From CAYPEL01 sp964409635 (GTDB lineage Bacteria > Pseudomonadota > Gammaproteobacteria > DSM-19610), in contig CAYPEL010000069.1 in NCBI GenBank assembly GCA_964409635.1, forward strand, positions 1 through 13,520: 13,520 nucleotides of DNA. Direction: 5' to 3'. Each line of letters begins with the position of its first letter. Positions within the stretch are counted from its first letter, which is position 1. The notes below the pieces were generated by a model. The model was not told the DNA's origin. It saw only the letters and a program-made list of their open reading frames with translations, and made no database searches. Made by a program: the position numbers and the translations under genes. Positions 6,793 through 13,520 of the stretch are shown here, in pieces.

Positions 6793-9700
6793 ATGCTGCA
6801 AATAACGGGTGGTTCCGCGTTTTCTTCTTTTCGCAGCGATAAGCTGCTACAAAAGATTCAGTCGGTTGTGCCTGAAGTACAGGCGCTGAGTGCGAATTTT
6901 ATTCATTTTGCCGAGTTGGAGCAGTCACTGTCAGAAACGCAGATGGCCATACTGGGCAAGCTGCTTGAGTACACTGAACCAGTTCCTTCAATGAGTCCCC
7001 AGCATAGTTTCTGGGTTGTACCACGCATCGGTACGATTTCTCCCTGGTCGACCAAGGCCACTGATATTGCACGTAACTGTGGTTTAAACCGGGTTCGCCG
7101 TTTGGAAAGAGGTATCCGCTTTGATATCAGTCTGCACTCGGCAGATATGTTGGACGATCAAGCCATACAAAAATTGTTACCGGCCATACACGACCGCATG
7201 ACCGAGTCTGTATTGTTGAATGCAGATGATGCTCAGCTGTTGTTTTCACAGGCTGAGCCAGCACCGGTGATCAGCGTGGATATTCTGGGCGGCGGTCGTG
7301 CCGCGCTGGAGCAGGCCAATACCAGGATGGGTCTGGCTTTATCAGAAGATGAAATTGACTACCTGATTGAAAATTTTACCGCGCTCGGCCGGATTCCTAC
7401 GGACATCGAATTAATGATGTTTGCACAGGCCAATTCTGAACATTGCCGGCACAAGATATTCAACGCCAGCTGGATTATCGATGGTATAGAACAGGATACA
7501 TCCCTGTTTAATATGATCCGTGAAAGCCATCGTGCCAGCCCGGATGGTGTGCTATCGGCCTATAGCGATAATGCCGCTGTCATTCGCGGCAATTCAGCTA
7601 AACGCTTCTTTCCTGAATCAGATAACGCTGTGTATAAAGCATTTGACGAAGCGGTGCATATCCAGATAAAAGTTGAGACGCATAACCATCCGACCGCCAT
7701 TGCACCTTTTCCGGGCGCGGCGACCGGTTCCGGCGGTGAGATTCGCGATGAGGGTGCGACCGGTCGGGGCTCCAAACCCAAAGCCGGGTTGTGCGGCTTT
7801 TCAGTATCGAATTTACGCATACCAGGTTTTGAACAACCCTGGGAAACGGATCATGGCAAACCGGCGCGCATTGTTTCGGCACTGGATATCATGATCGAAG
7901 GCCCACTGGGTGCCGCTGCCTTCAATAATGAATTTGGACGGCCTAATTTATGCGGTTACTTCCGCACCTATGAAGAACAGGTGCCCGGTGGTAACGGTGA
8001 AGAACTTCGTGGCTATCACAAGCCCATTATGATCGCGGGTGGTTACGGCAATATTCGTCAACAGCATGTACAGAAAAACACTATTCCTGCCAATGCACCT
8101 ATTGTGGTACTGGGTGGCCCGGCGATGCTGATCGGCCTGGGTGGTGGTGCGGCTTCTTCGGTATCAAGTGGCGCCAGTTCTGAAGATCTTGACTTTGCTT
8201 CGGTGCAGCGCGGTAATCCGGAAATGGAGCGGCGTTGCCAGGAAGTGATCGACCGCTGCTGGGAAATGGGTGAACACAATCCCATTGTGTCGATCCACGA
8301 TGTGGGTGCGGGTGGCCTGTCGAATGCTGTACCGGAGCTGGTTAACGACAGTGGCCGTGGCGGGCGTTTTGAATTGCGTGCGGTACCCAATGATGAGCCC
8401 GGCATGTCGCCCATGCAGATCTGGTGCAACGAATCCCAGGAACGCTATGTGTTGGCGATCGCCCCGGATCAGATAGAAGCATTCAAGGCCCTGTGTGAAC
8501 GTGAACGTTGCCCTGTTGCGCTACTTGGTGAAGCAACTGCGGAACAACAACTGGTATTGGGGGATGGTTATTTTGATAATGTACCGATCGATATGCCGTT
8601 GTCTTTACTGCTCGGAAAACCACCGAAAATGTTACGCGATGTGCACCGCCGTACCTTCACAAAACCAGAGTTGGAGGTTAGTGATAACCTGCGTGCGATT
8701 GTCTACCGTATTCTGCGGTTGCCAGCGGTTGCCAGCAAAAGTTTTCTGATTACTATTGGCGACCGTTCTATCACCGGGCAGGTAGTGCGTGATCAGATGG
8801 TAGGGCCCTGGCAAGTGCCAGTTGCTGATGTCGCCGTTACCTGTGCGGACTTTTATGGTTATGCCGGTGAAGCTATGGCGATGGGTGAACGCCCGCCGAT
8901 TGCGTTAGTTGAACCCGCAGCATCTGGTCGCATGGCCGTCGGTGAAGCTATTACCAATATTACGGCTACATCGATCAAAAGCCTTGCTGATATCCGTTTA
9001 TCGGCGAACTGGATGGCAGCAGCCGGTCACCCTGGTGAGGATGCCGCCTTGTTTGAGACGGTAAAGGCGGTGGGTCAGGAACTCTGTCCACGCTTAGGCA
9101 TTGCGATCCCGGTCGGCAAAGATTCTATGTCACTCAAGACGGTCTGGCAGGATGCAGGCCGGGAGTTGTCAGTTACCGGGCCGTTGTCATTAATTATTAC
9201 TGCATTTGCACCTGTGGCCGACGTGCGCCACACGCTGACACCGCAGTTGCGCAGTGATAAGGGTGATACCGATCTAATCCTGATTGACCTGGGTAAAGGC
9301 GCAAACCGTCTGGCAGGATCTGCACTGGCCCAGGTTTACAAACAAGTGGGTCATCATGCACCGGATCTGGACGATCCGGACGCGTTGAAAGCTTTTTTTG
9401 ATTGTGTTCAGGATCTCAACCGGTCGGGACTGTTACTGGCTTATCACGATCGCTCGGACGGCGGCCTGTTTGTTACCCTCTGTGAAATGGCCTTTGCCGG
9501 GCATTGTGGACTTGACGTGCAACTCGACCCGCTCGGTGATAATACCCAGGCCCTATTGTTTAATGAAGAACTGGGCGCTGTTATACAGGTTCGTCATTTT
9601 GATACCGACACAGTGTTGGAAACCTTACGTGAAGCTGGGCTTGGTCACTATAGCCATGTAATCGGTACGCTGAATGATACTGACCGGGTAGCGGTGACAT

Positions 9701-10686
9701 TGGCAGAGCAAACCGTTCTTGACGAAGCGCGCGTTGATCTCCAGCGCGCCTGGTCAGAAACCAGTTACCAGATGCAAACGCTGCGCGACAATCCAGAGTG
9801 TGCGCTGCAGGAATTTGATGAGTTGCTAAATACTGACGATCCCGGTATGCAGCCACAGTTAAGTTTTGATGCGGACGAGAACCTTGCAGCGCCTATGATT
9901 GCGACTGGCATCAGACCAGACATCGCTATACTACGTGAACAGGGTGTTAACGGCCAAATTGAAATGGCGGCTGCGTTTGATGCCGCAGGCTTTTCGTGCC
10001 GTGATGTGCATATGAGCGATGTCATCGAAGGCCGGGTCAGCTTATCCGAGTTCAGTGGGTTGGTTGCCTGCGGCGGATTTTCATACGGTGACGTGCTGGG
10101 TGCCGGGCAGGGTTGGGCCAAGTCTATTTTATTTAATAGCCGTGCGCGGGATGAGTTCAGTACTTTTTTTGAGCGCAAGGACAGTTGGGGGCTGGGTGTC
10201 TGTAATGGTTGCCAGATGCTGTCCAGCTTGCGTGACATGATCCCGGGTGCGGCGCATTGGCCGGCCTTTGTCAGAAATACATCTGAACAATTTGAAGCAC
10301 GCTTTTCACAGGTGGAAATATTGCCAACGGCTTCGATACTGCTGGACGGTATGGCTGGTTCGCGTTTACCCATTGCGGTGGCGCACGGTGAAGGCCGTGT
10401 CGAATTTAATACGGATGCGGGTGCCCAGACAGTGTTCGATGAAAATCTGGTTACCCTGCGTTATGTGGATAACCAGGGCCAACCAACGGAACAGTATCCG
10501 TTCAATCCCAATGGGTCTCCCTTGGGTATCACGGGGTTGACTACACGGGATGGTCGATTCACCATTATGATGCCGCACCCGGAGCGGGTATTTCGTAGTG
10601 TTCTGAATTCCTGGCGTCCGGATGACTGGGGTGAGGCAGGCCCTTGGTTAAGAATGTTTCGTAATGCACGCATCCGTACAGGATAA
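6793..10686 (+). CDS. purL: Phosphoribosylformylglycinamidine synthase, single-chain form
   Basis: PurL performs the fourth step of de novo purine synthesis, converting FGAR, glutamine and ATP to FGAM. At 1297 residues it matches the E. coli enzyme (1295) end to end. The N-terminal PurS-like and linker parts run to about 220. Two AIR-synthase-like domains follow (about 220-640 and 660-1020), with THNHPTAIAPFPGAATGSGG beginning near H297 in the ATP site and IPVGKDSMSLK in the second. The class I glutaminase domain (about 1040-1297) has nucleophile C1137 in GVCNGCQM and H1262 and E1264 in MMPHPERVF. All catalytic residues are present. The ATG at 6793 gives the usual start (MLQITGGSAFSSFR); the ribosome site GCGAGA is weak. 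The 84-bp gap to the MBL gene holds TATTAT at 6750-6755 but no matching -35, so its promoter is unresolved. Confidence 0.98.
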   Translation: MLQITGGSAFSSFRSDKLLQKIQSVVPEVQALSANFIHFAELEQSLSETQMAILGKLLEYTEPVPSMSPQHSFWVVPRIGTISPWSTKATDIARNCGLNRVRRLERGIRFDISLHSADMLDDQAIQKLLPAIHDRMTESVLLNADDAQLLFSQAEPAPVISVDILGGGRAALEQANTRMGLALSEDEIDYLIENFTALGRIPTDIELMMFAQANSEHCRHKIFNASWIIDGIEQDTSLFNMIRESHRASPDGVLSAYSDNAAVIRGNSAKRFFPESDNAVYKAFDEAVHIQIKVETHNHPTAIAPFPGAATGSGGEIRDEGATGRGSKPKAGLCGFSVSNLRIPGFEQPWETDHGKPARIVSALDIMIEGPLGAAAFNNEFGRPNLCGYFRTYEEQVPGGNGEELRGYHKPIMIAGGYGNIRQQHVQKNTIPANAPIVVLGGPAMLIGLGGGAASSVSSGASSEDLDFASVQRGNPEMERRCQEVIDRCWEMGEHNPIVSIHDVGAGGLSNAVPELVNDSGRGGRFELRAVPNDEPGMSPMQIWCNESQERYVLAIAPDQIEAFKALCERERCPVALLGEATAEQQLVLGDGYFDNVPIDMPLSLLLGKPPKMLRDVHRRTFTKPELEVSDNLRAIVYRILRLPAVASKSFLITIGDRSITGQVVRDQMVGPWQVPVADVAVTCADFYGYAGEAMAMGERPPIALVEPAASGRMAVGEAITNITATSIKSLADIRLSANWMAAAGHPGEDAALFETVKAVGQELCPRLGIAIPVGKDSMSLKTVWQDAGRELSVTGPLSLIITAFAPVADVRHTLTPQLRSDKGDTDLILIDLGKGANRLAGSALAQVYKQVGHHAPDLDDPDALKAFFDCVQDLNRSGLLLAYHDRSDGGLFVTLCEMAFAGHCGLDVQLDPLGDNTQALLFNEELGAVIQVRHFDTDTVLETLREAGLGHYSHVIGTLNDTDRVAVTLAEQTVLDEARVDLQRAWSETSYQMQTLRDNPECALQEFDELLNTDDPGMQPQLSFDADENLAAPMIATGIRPDIAILREQGVNGQIEMAAAFDAAGFSCRDVHMSDVIEGRVSLSEFSGLVACGGFSYGDVLGAGQGWAKSILFNSRARDEFSTFFERKDSWGLGVCNGCQMLSSLRDMIPGAAHWPAFVRNTSEQFEARFSQVEILPTASILLDGMAGSRLPIAVAHGEGRVEFNTDAGAQTVFDENLVTLRYVDNQGQPTEQYPFNPNGSPLGITGLTTRDGRFTIMMPHPERVFRSVLNSWRPDDWGEAGPWLRMFRNARIRTG

Positions 10687-10701
10687 GCATGTGATAGTTT
10701 T

Positions 10702-10709
10702 GTGATAAT
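10702..10709 (+). promoter_or_regulatory. Possible extended -10 promoter element for msrP
   Basis: TGTGATAAT at 10701-10709 reads as an extended -10 (TGn followed by GATAAT, five of six consensus bases). There is no good -35 at the right distance. A transcript from here would have a leader of about 75 nt containing the perfect 10-bp palindrome ATCGGCCGAT at 10734-10743 before the msrP ribosome site (AGAGG near 10777). A weaker alternative is TTGATG, a 17-bp spacer and TAGATA further downstream. This rests on pattern alone. Confidence 0.25.
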
Positions 10710-10790
10710 TTTGCCAGATACTGTTTTGATGTGATCGGCCGATGAAACTAGATAGTTGAAACCCGGTCACAGGAACCAGAGGCTTAAACT

Positions 10791-11726
10791 ATGAGACTTA
10801 TAAAGTTAACCCGCACCATCAGCGAATCCGAAGTTACACCCTACGAAATCTACCGGCAGCGGCGTACCTTTATTAAAGCCGGGATAGGGATGGCGGCCGC
10901 AGCTATTTTTCCCACAATCGCTGAATCCAAAGTTGTACTCGGTAAATACACTGCCGGCCGCTATAGTACGGATGAGGACAAGACGCCGTTCAAGGACGTT
11001 ACGACCTACAATAATTTTTACGAATTTGGTACGGATAAAAGTGATCCTGCACGGCATGCGCACAAGTTGGTCACCGATCCCTGGTCACTCTCTATTGAAG
11101 GCGCGGTAGAAAACCCCGGTAACTATACCCTGGAAGATATACTTAAACCGCACGCCCTGGAAGAACGCATCTACCGGCTGCGCTGTGTAGAAGGCTGGTC
11201 GATGGTGATTCCCTGGATCGGTTTTCCGCTCGCAGATTTAATAAAACAATTCAAGCCTACGTCGGCTGCAAAATATGTCGAGTTCATTACCTTGCTGGAT
11301 AAGAAACAGATGCCGGGTACCCGCCGGCGCGTACTCGACTGGCCCTACACTGAAGGTTTGCGTATCGATGAAGCCATGAACCCGCTAACCCTGATGGCGG
11401 TGGGTTTGTATGGCAAGGTGTTGCCCAATCAAAATGGTGCGCCTATCCGCTTAGTGGTCCCCTGGAAATACGGATTCAAGAGTATTAAGTCGATTGTTAA
11501 AATCCGTTTTGTAGAGAAGCTGCCGGTCAGTTCGTGGATGAAAGCCGGGCCGCGTGAATATGGTTTCTATTCCAATGTGAACCCGGGCGTGCCACACCCA
11601 CGCTGGAGCCAAAAGCGCGAACGGCGTATTGGTGAATTTCGTAAACGAAAAACCTTGATGTTCAATGGCTATGCTGAGCAGGTGGCATCGATGTATACCG
11701 GGATGGATTTAAAAAAGAATTTTTAG
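10791..11726 (+). CDS. msrP: Protein-methionine-sulfoxide reductase catalytic subunit MsrP (YedY)
   Basis: MsrP is a periplasmic molybdenum-molybdopterin enzyme that repairs oxidised methionines in envelope proteins, taking electrons from MsrQ. The 311-residue precursor has a twin-arginine signal, R24-R25-T-F-I-K followed by a hydrophobic stretch (GIGMAAAAIFP), consistent with export of a folded cofactor-bearing protein. The sulfite-oxidase-type molybdopterin domain occupies about 90-270. The molybdenum-ligating cysteine is C132 in YRLRCVEGWSMVIPW, followed by motifs such as GAPIRLVVPWKYGFKSIK. The length is normal for the family. The ATG at 10791 follows an AGAGG ribosome site. The stop codon sits in the loop of a perfect 8-bp AT-rich hairpin (11715-11722 with 11727-11734). 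msrQ follows after an unusually long 147-bp gap. Confidence 0.96.
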   Translation: MRLIKLTRTISESEVTPYEIYRQRRTFIKAGIGMAAAAIFPTIAESKVVLGKYTAGRYSTDEDKTPFKDVTTYNNFYEFGTDKSDPARHAHKLVTDPWSLSIEGAVENPGNYTLEDILKPHALEERIYRLRCVEGWSMVIPWIGFPLADLIKQFKPTSAAKYVEFITLLDKKQMPGTRRRVLDWPYTEGLRIDEAMNPLTLMAVGLYGKVLPNQNGAPIRLVVPWKYGFKSIKSIVKIRFVEKLPVSSWMKAGPREYGFYSNVNPGVPHPRWSQKRERRIGEFRKRKTLMFNGYAEQVASMYTGMDLKKNF

Positions 11727-11745
11727 AAATTCTTCTATACTGAAT

Positions 11746-11770
11746 TAGTAGGGTGGGTGAAACCCACCAA
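11746..11770. repeat. Short palindromic repeat-like element in the msrP-msrQ spacer
   Basis: TAGTAGGGTGGGTGAAACCC at 11746-11765, continuing ACCAA, contains a perfect 7-bp stem GGTGGGT/ACCCACC (11752-11758 with 11762-11768) and a GAA loop. No T-tract follows, so it is not a standard intrinsic terminator. The form resembles short REP-like palindromes found many times in some bacterial genomes. A shorter look-alike follows the MBL-fold gene at 6717. Membership of a dispersed family is inferred. Confidence 0.5.
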
Positions 11771-11784
11771 ATGCCGCAGAAAAT

Positions 11785-11822
11785 GGGGTTTTCGACAACC
11801 CTCCTGGGGGAGAGGGGGGGGG
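11785..11822 (+). other. G-rich tract with a nine-G homopolymer upstream of msrQ
   Basis: The segment holds GGGG at 11785-11788, GGGGG at 11806-11810 and nine consecutive G at 11814-11822. CCCTC at 11799-11803 can pair with GAGGG at 11812-11816. The tract lies 51 bp before the msrQ start and inside any msrP-msrQ transcript. It could form a hairpin or a G-quadruplex, or vary in length by slippage, but none of these is shown by the sequence alone. Confidence 0.5.
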
Positions 11823-11873
11823 TAGCAAGTGAGTACTGCAATATACAATACAATGTTCGAGTAAAGTAATGCC

Positions 11874-12482
11874 ATGGCTAAGCAATTAATCAAACCAGTC
11901 ATTTTTATCCTGAGTCTTCTACCTTTGTCATTACTGACATTTCAGTACTACACTAACATGCTCGGCGCCAACCCAATCGAGGCTATCACACACCAGACCG
12001 GCGACTGGACGCTGCGTTTCCTATTGCTGACACTGACAGCAACACCACTTCGGCGTCTAACCGGTTGGGGCTGGCCGATACGAGTCCGGCGCATGCTTGG
12101 CTTGTTTGCATTCTTTTACGCAAGCCTGCATCTCACAACCTACTTCTGGCTGGATCAGTTCTTTGACTGGCCGGAAATCTGGCTGGATATTCTGGATCGC
12201 CGATTCATCACCATCGGTATGCTGGGTTTCGCACTTTTAGTGCCGCTCGCGGTAACTTCAACCAACACCATGAAGCAGCGACTCGGCAAAGCCTGGAAGA
12301 AATTACACCGCCTGGCTTATGTGATTCCGGTGCTTGGCGTGATCCATTTCTGGTGGCTGGTTAAAGCCGATGTGCTGGAACCTTTGGTTTATGCTTTACT
12401 GTTGGCGATACTTCTCGCGGCACGTTTGCGTAAAACACCACTACTCAAAAAATCTTTCGCCGCATCACAACCACGTTTTTAG
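11874..12482 (+). CDS. msrQ: Haem-binding membrane subunit MsrQ (YedZ)
   Basis: MsrQ is an inner-membrane haem b protein that passes electrons from the respiratory chain or a flavin reductase to periplasmic MsrP. The 202-residue protein is mostly hydrophobic, with about six membrane helices (near 8-24, 46-60, 74-92, 110-127, 148-162 and 169-185). Likely haem-ligand histidines are H86 (YASLHLTTY), H145 (KKLHRLAYV) and H158 (GVIHFWW). The family signature NPIEAITHQTG appears at 33-43 and ATPLRRL at 56-62. The length and layout match E. coli YedZ (211). The ATG at 11874 is preceded only by a weak GAG/AAAG ribosome site. An out-of-frame ATG lies 5 bp upstream. A pairing of msrP with msrQ is expected, but the two are normally almost adjacent. 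Confidence 0.94.
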   Translation: MAKQLIKPVIFILSLLPLSLLTFQYYTNMLGANPIEAITHQTGDWTLRFLLLTLTATPLRRLTGWGWPIRVRRMLGLFAFFYASLHLTTYFWLDQFFDWPEIWLDILDRRFITIGMLGFALLVPLAVTSTNTMKQRLGKAWKKLHRLAYVIPVLGVIHFWWLVKADVLEPLVYALLLAILLAARLRKTPLLKKSFAASQPRF

Positions 12483-12522
12483 CTCAGCCGCCTGTATTTG
12501 ATCCGGAAAGGTTGATCTGTAG

Positions 12523-12798
12523 CATCACCCAGATGGCGTTTTCGTCAGCTTCGTAATCAGCAATGAAATAGACATCCTGTATATGCAAGGGCAGAACCTG
12601 TTCCCCATTGAGATCAAATCCGGACAAACCATTACACCGGACTATTTTCGTAGCCTGAAAAAGTTTCGCGCCCTGTTTCCGGATGCAACCACAACACCGG
12701 ATTGCCTGGTCTATGGCGGTGAGATGGAACAGCTCAGGCAGGATACGCGGGTTATCCGTGTTGCTTCTTTGGCCCAGTATCTGGAAGAGATGATCTAA
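12523..12798 (+). pseudogene. C-terminal remnant of an AAA/DUF4143 ATPase gene
   Basis: The plus frame is open from just after a TAG at 12520-12522 to a TAA at 12796-12798. It reads SNEIDILYMQGQNLFPIEIK followed by SGQTITPDYFRSLKKF, and ends SLAQYLEEMI. The NEIDIL...PIEIKSG pattern, with E/D and EIK as nuclease-like residues, is the C-terminal DUF4143 part of a family of AAA ATPases of about 380-480 residues. Only about 80-90 residues remain. The ATPase half and a ribosome site are missing, and msrQ ends directly upstream, so this is a 5'-truncated relic. An antisense frame over the same region (12484-12840) is longer but lacks family features. The match is by recognition of motifs, not by search. 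Confidence 0.65.
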
Positions 12799-12918
12799 GA
12801 AAGGATTGGTAACAGATGAAAATAATTGTGTTTTTATCACCCCTTTTTTATTTGGCTAAGGCTGTGCGTTTGCTTTCCTTGCTGTATTTAAAGCCGGTTG
12901 TTCACCGTCTGTTATTTT

Positions 12919-13362
12919 TCAACTCTCTTTCCATAGTACCCACCACGACCAAACCATAAAACAGATCAATGGTATAAAAATTAGTGAATACGAAACATAG
13001 ATTCTTTCCGTTGCGCTATGATTAAACCTAGCTTTTATGTAGGTACTCATATAGATCTCTGGATGCTCTTTCTCAAACTCTATCAAAGCATCAACTGCGC
13101 CACGTAATAACTCATTGTAGTAATAAATATCCAGATTGCAGGCTGCTATCAGTAAAATCAGAATCCCTGTGGCAACAAATGCTCTAAGTTTGTGGCGCAT
13201 TTCAGCTGAATCGATTTTACTACCAATTAGATAACCTGATAATGCGCCTATGGAACCTATACCACCCATTAACTGCAACCGATATTGAATAATAAGACCA
13301 TTAAAATGCATCGCTATTTCTTCGTAGTGAAACCAAAGGTTAATCGTTTGATCCATATTCAT
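12919..13362 (-). CDS. Uncharacterised three-helix membrane protein
   Basis: This 147-residue protein is not assigned to a named family. It starts with a polar segment (residues 1-28, containing HYEEIAMHFN) and then has a helical hairpin of two predicted membrane segments (about 31-47, glycine-rich, and 61-79). A soluble stretch of about 40 residues follows, with YYYNELLRGAVDALIEFEKE. A third segment at 121-144 is rich in W, F and I, and the tail is short and charged (KES). There is no signal peptide. The ATG at 13362 is preceded by an AGGGA ribosome site, and a second ATG six bases later is an alternative start. It begins 14 bp after the stop of the partial gene upstream, so the two probably form an operon. 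Its base composition is more AT-rich than the housekeeping genes to the left, suggesting an accessory locus. Confidence 0.75.
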   Translation of the reverse strand: MNMDQTINLWFHYEEIAMHFNGLIIQYRLQLMGGIGSIGALSGYLIGSKIDSAEMRHKLRAFVATGILILLIAACNLDIYYYNELLRGAVDALIEFEKEHPEIYMSTYIKARFNHSATERIYVSYSLIFIPLICFMVWSWWVLWKES

Positions 13363-13376
13363 GCTGTTTTCCCTGC

Positions 13377-13520
13377 TTAACGCAAACTCATCATTATATT
13401 CTCCAGAATATATTCTTCCGGAAACAATGAACCCGTCTCCTGGTCACGGAATTCGCGGACAATACGGTTCAAAGCAAAGCGGTTGATAAAACCCTTGTCA
13501 CAGAGTTCAGAAAAATCCTG
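13377..13520 (-). CDS. 3' end of an unidentified protein gene (partial)
   Basis: The minus frame is open from the right window edge to a TAA at 13377-13379 and gives the last 47 residues of a protein, beginning QDFSELCDKGFINRFALNRI and ending EEYILENIMMSLR. The stretch is helical, charged and soluble-looking, and I do not recognise the family. It lies 14 bp upstream of the three-helix membrane protein on the same strand, with that gene's ribosome site in between, which supports cotranscription. The clean open frame and coupled spacing argue that it is real. Confidence 0.6.
   Translation of the reverse strand, partial: QDFSELCDKGFINRFALNRIVREFRDQETGSLFPEEYILENIMMSLR

Noticed and set aside
9765..10373. 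A 202-residue minus-strand frame inside purL
   Set aside because: It is antisense to the glutaminase part of an intact, highly conserved PurL, is serine-rich, and has no coding signature.
12484..12840. A 118-residue minus-strand open frame antisense to the DUF4143 remnant
   Set aside because: The plus strand over the same region carries recognisable family residues (EIDIL, PIEIKSG), whereas this frame has none and no ribosome site. It is taken as a shadow.
12816..12959. A 47-codon plus-strand frame starting MKIIVFLSPLFYLAKA, preceded by AGGA
   Set aside because: It looks like a small hydrophobic peptide with a plausible ribosome site, but it overlaps the 3' end of the minus-strand membrane-protein gene and has no known family. 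Support is too weak to call a gene.

Overview
The window looks like a chromosomal segment of a gammaproteobacterium of moderate GC content. The evidence is the pairing of dapA-bamC with a divergent gcvR-bcp, a 1297-residue single-chain PurL of the Escherichia coli type, a BamC lipoprotein and an MsrP/MsrQ pair. I cannot place the organism below class with confidence.

Layout. Positions 1-57 are the 3' tip of an unidentified plus-strand gene. From 79 to 3787 four minus-strand genes run leftward: a galT-like HIT-family nucleotidyltransferase, gcvR (two ACT domains), bcp (thiol peroxidase) and a PIN-PhoH RNA-processing ATPase. A palindromic, MITE-like repeat of about 135 bp lies between bcp and the PhoH gene. 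A 118-bp divergent control region with a good sigma-70-like promoter separates galT from a plus-strand cluster: dapA (lysine and cell-wall precursor synthesis), bamC (outer-membrane assembly lipoprotein), a metallo-beta-lactamase-fold hydrolase of the YycJ/WalJ type, and purL (purine synthesis). Next come msrP and msrQ, the periplasmic methionine sulfoxide reductase and its haem-binding membrane partner. They are unusually far apart (147 bp), and the gap holds a short palindromic repeat, a second hairpin and a run of nine G.

From about 12480 the window turns accessory in character. It holds a 5'-truncated remnant of a DUF4143-type ATPase gene, then a minus-strand pair made of the 3' end of an unidentified gene and a three-helix membrane protein of unknown function, 14 bp apart.

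The first 12.5 kb is mainly housekeeping. The bcp-gcvR//dapA-bamC block matches the E. coli order except that a galT-like gene sits between gcvR and dapA. I found no rRNA, tRNA, CRISPR array, integrase or complete insertion sequence. I did not find a convincing new multi-gene system. The best candidates for a second look are the long inverted repeat abutting the PhoH start, the odd msrP-msrQ spacer, and the uncharacterised membrane-protein operon at the right edge.
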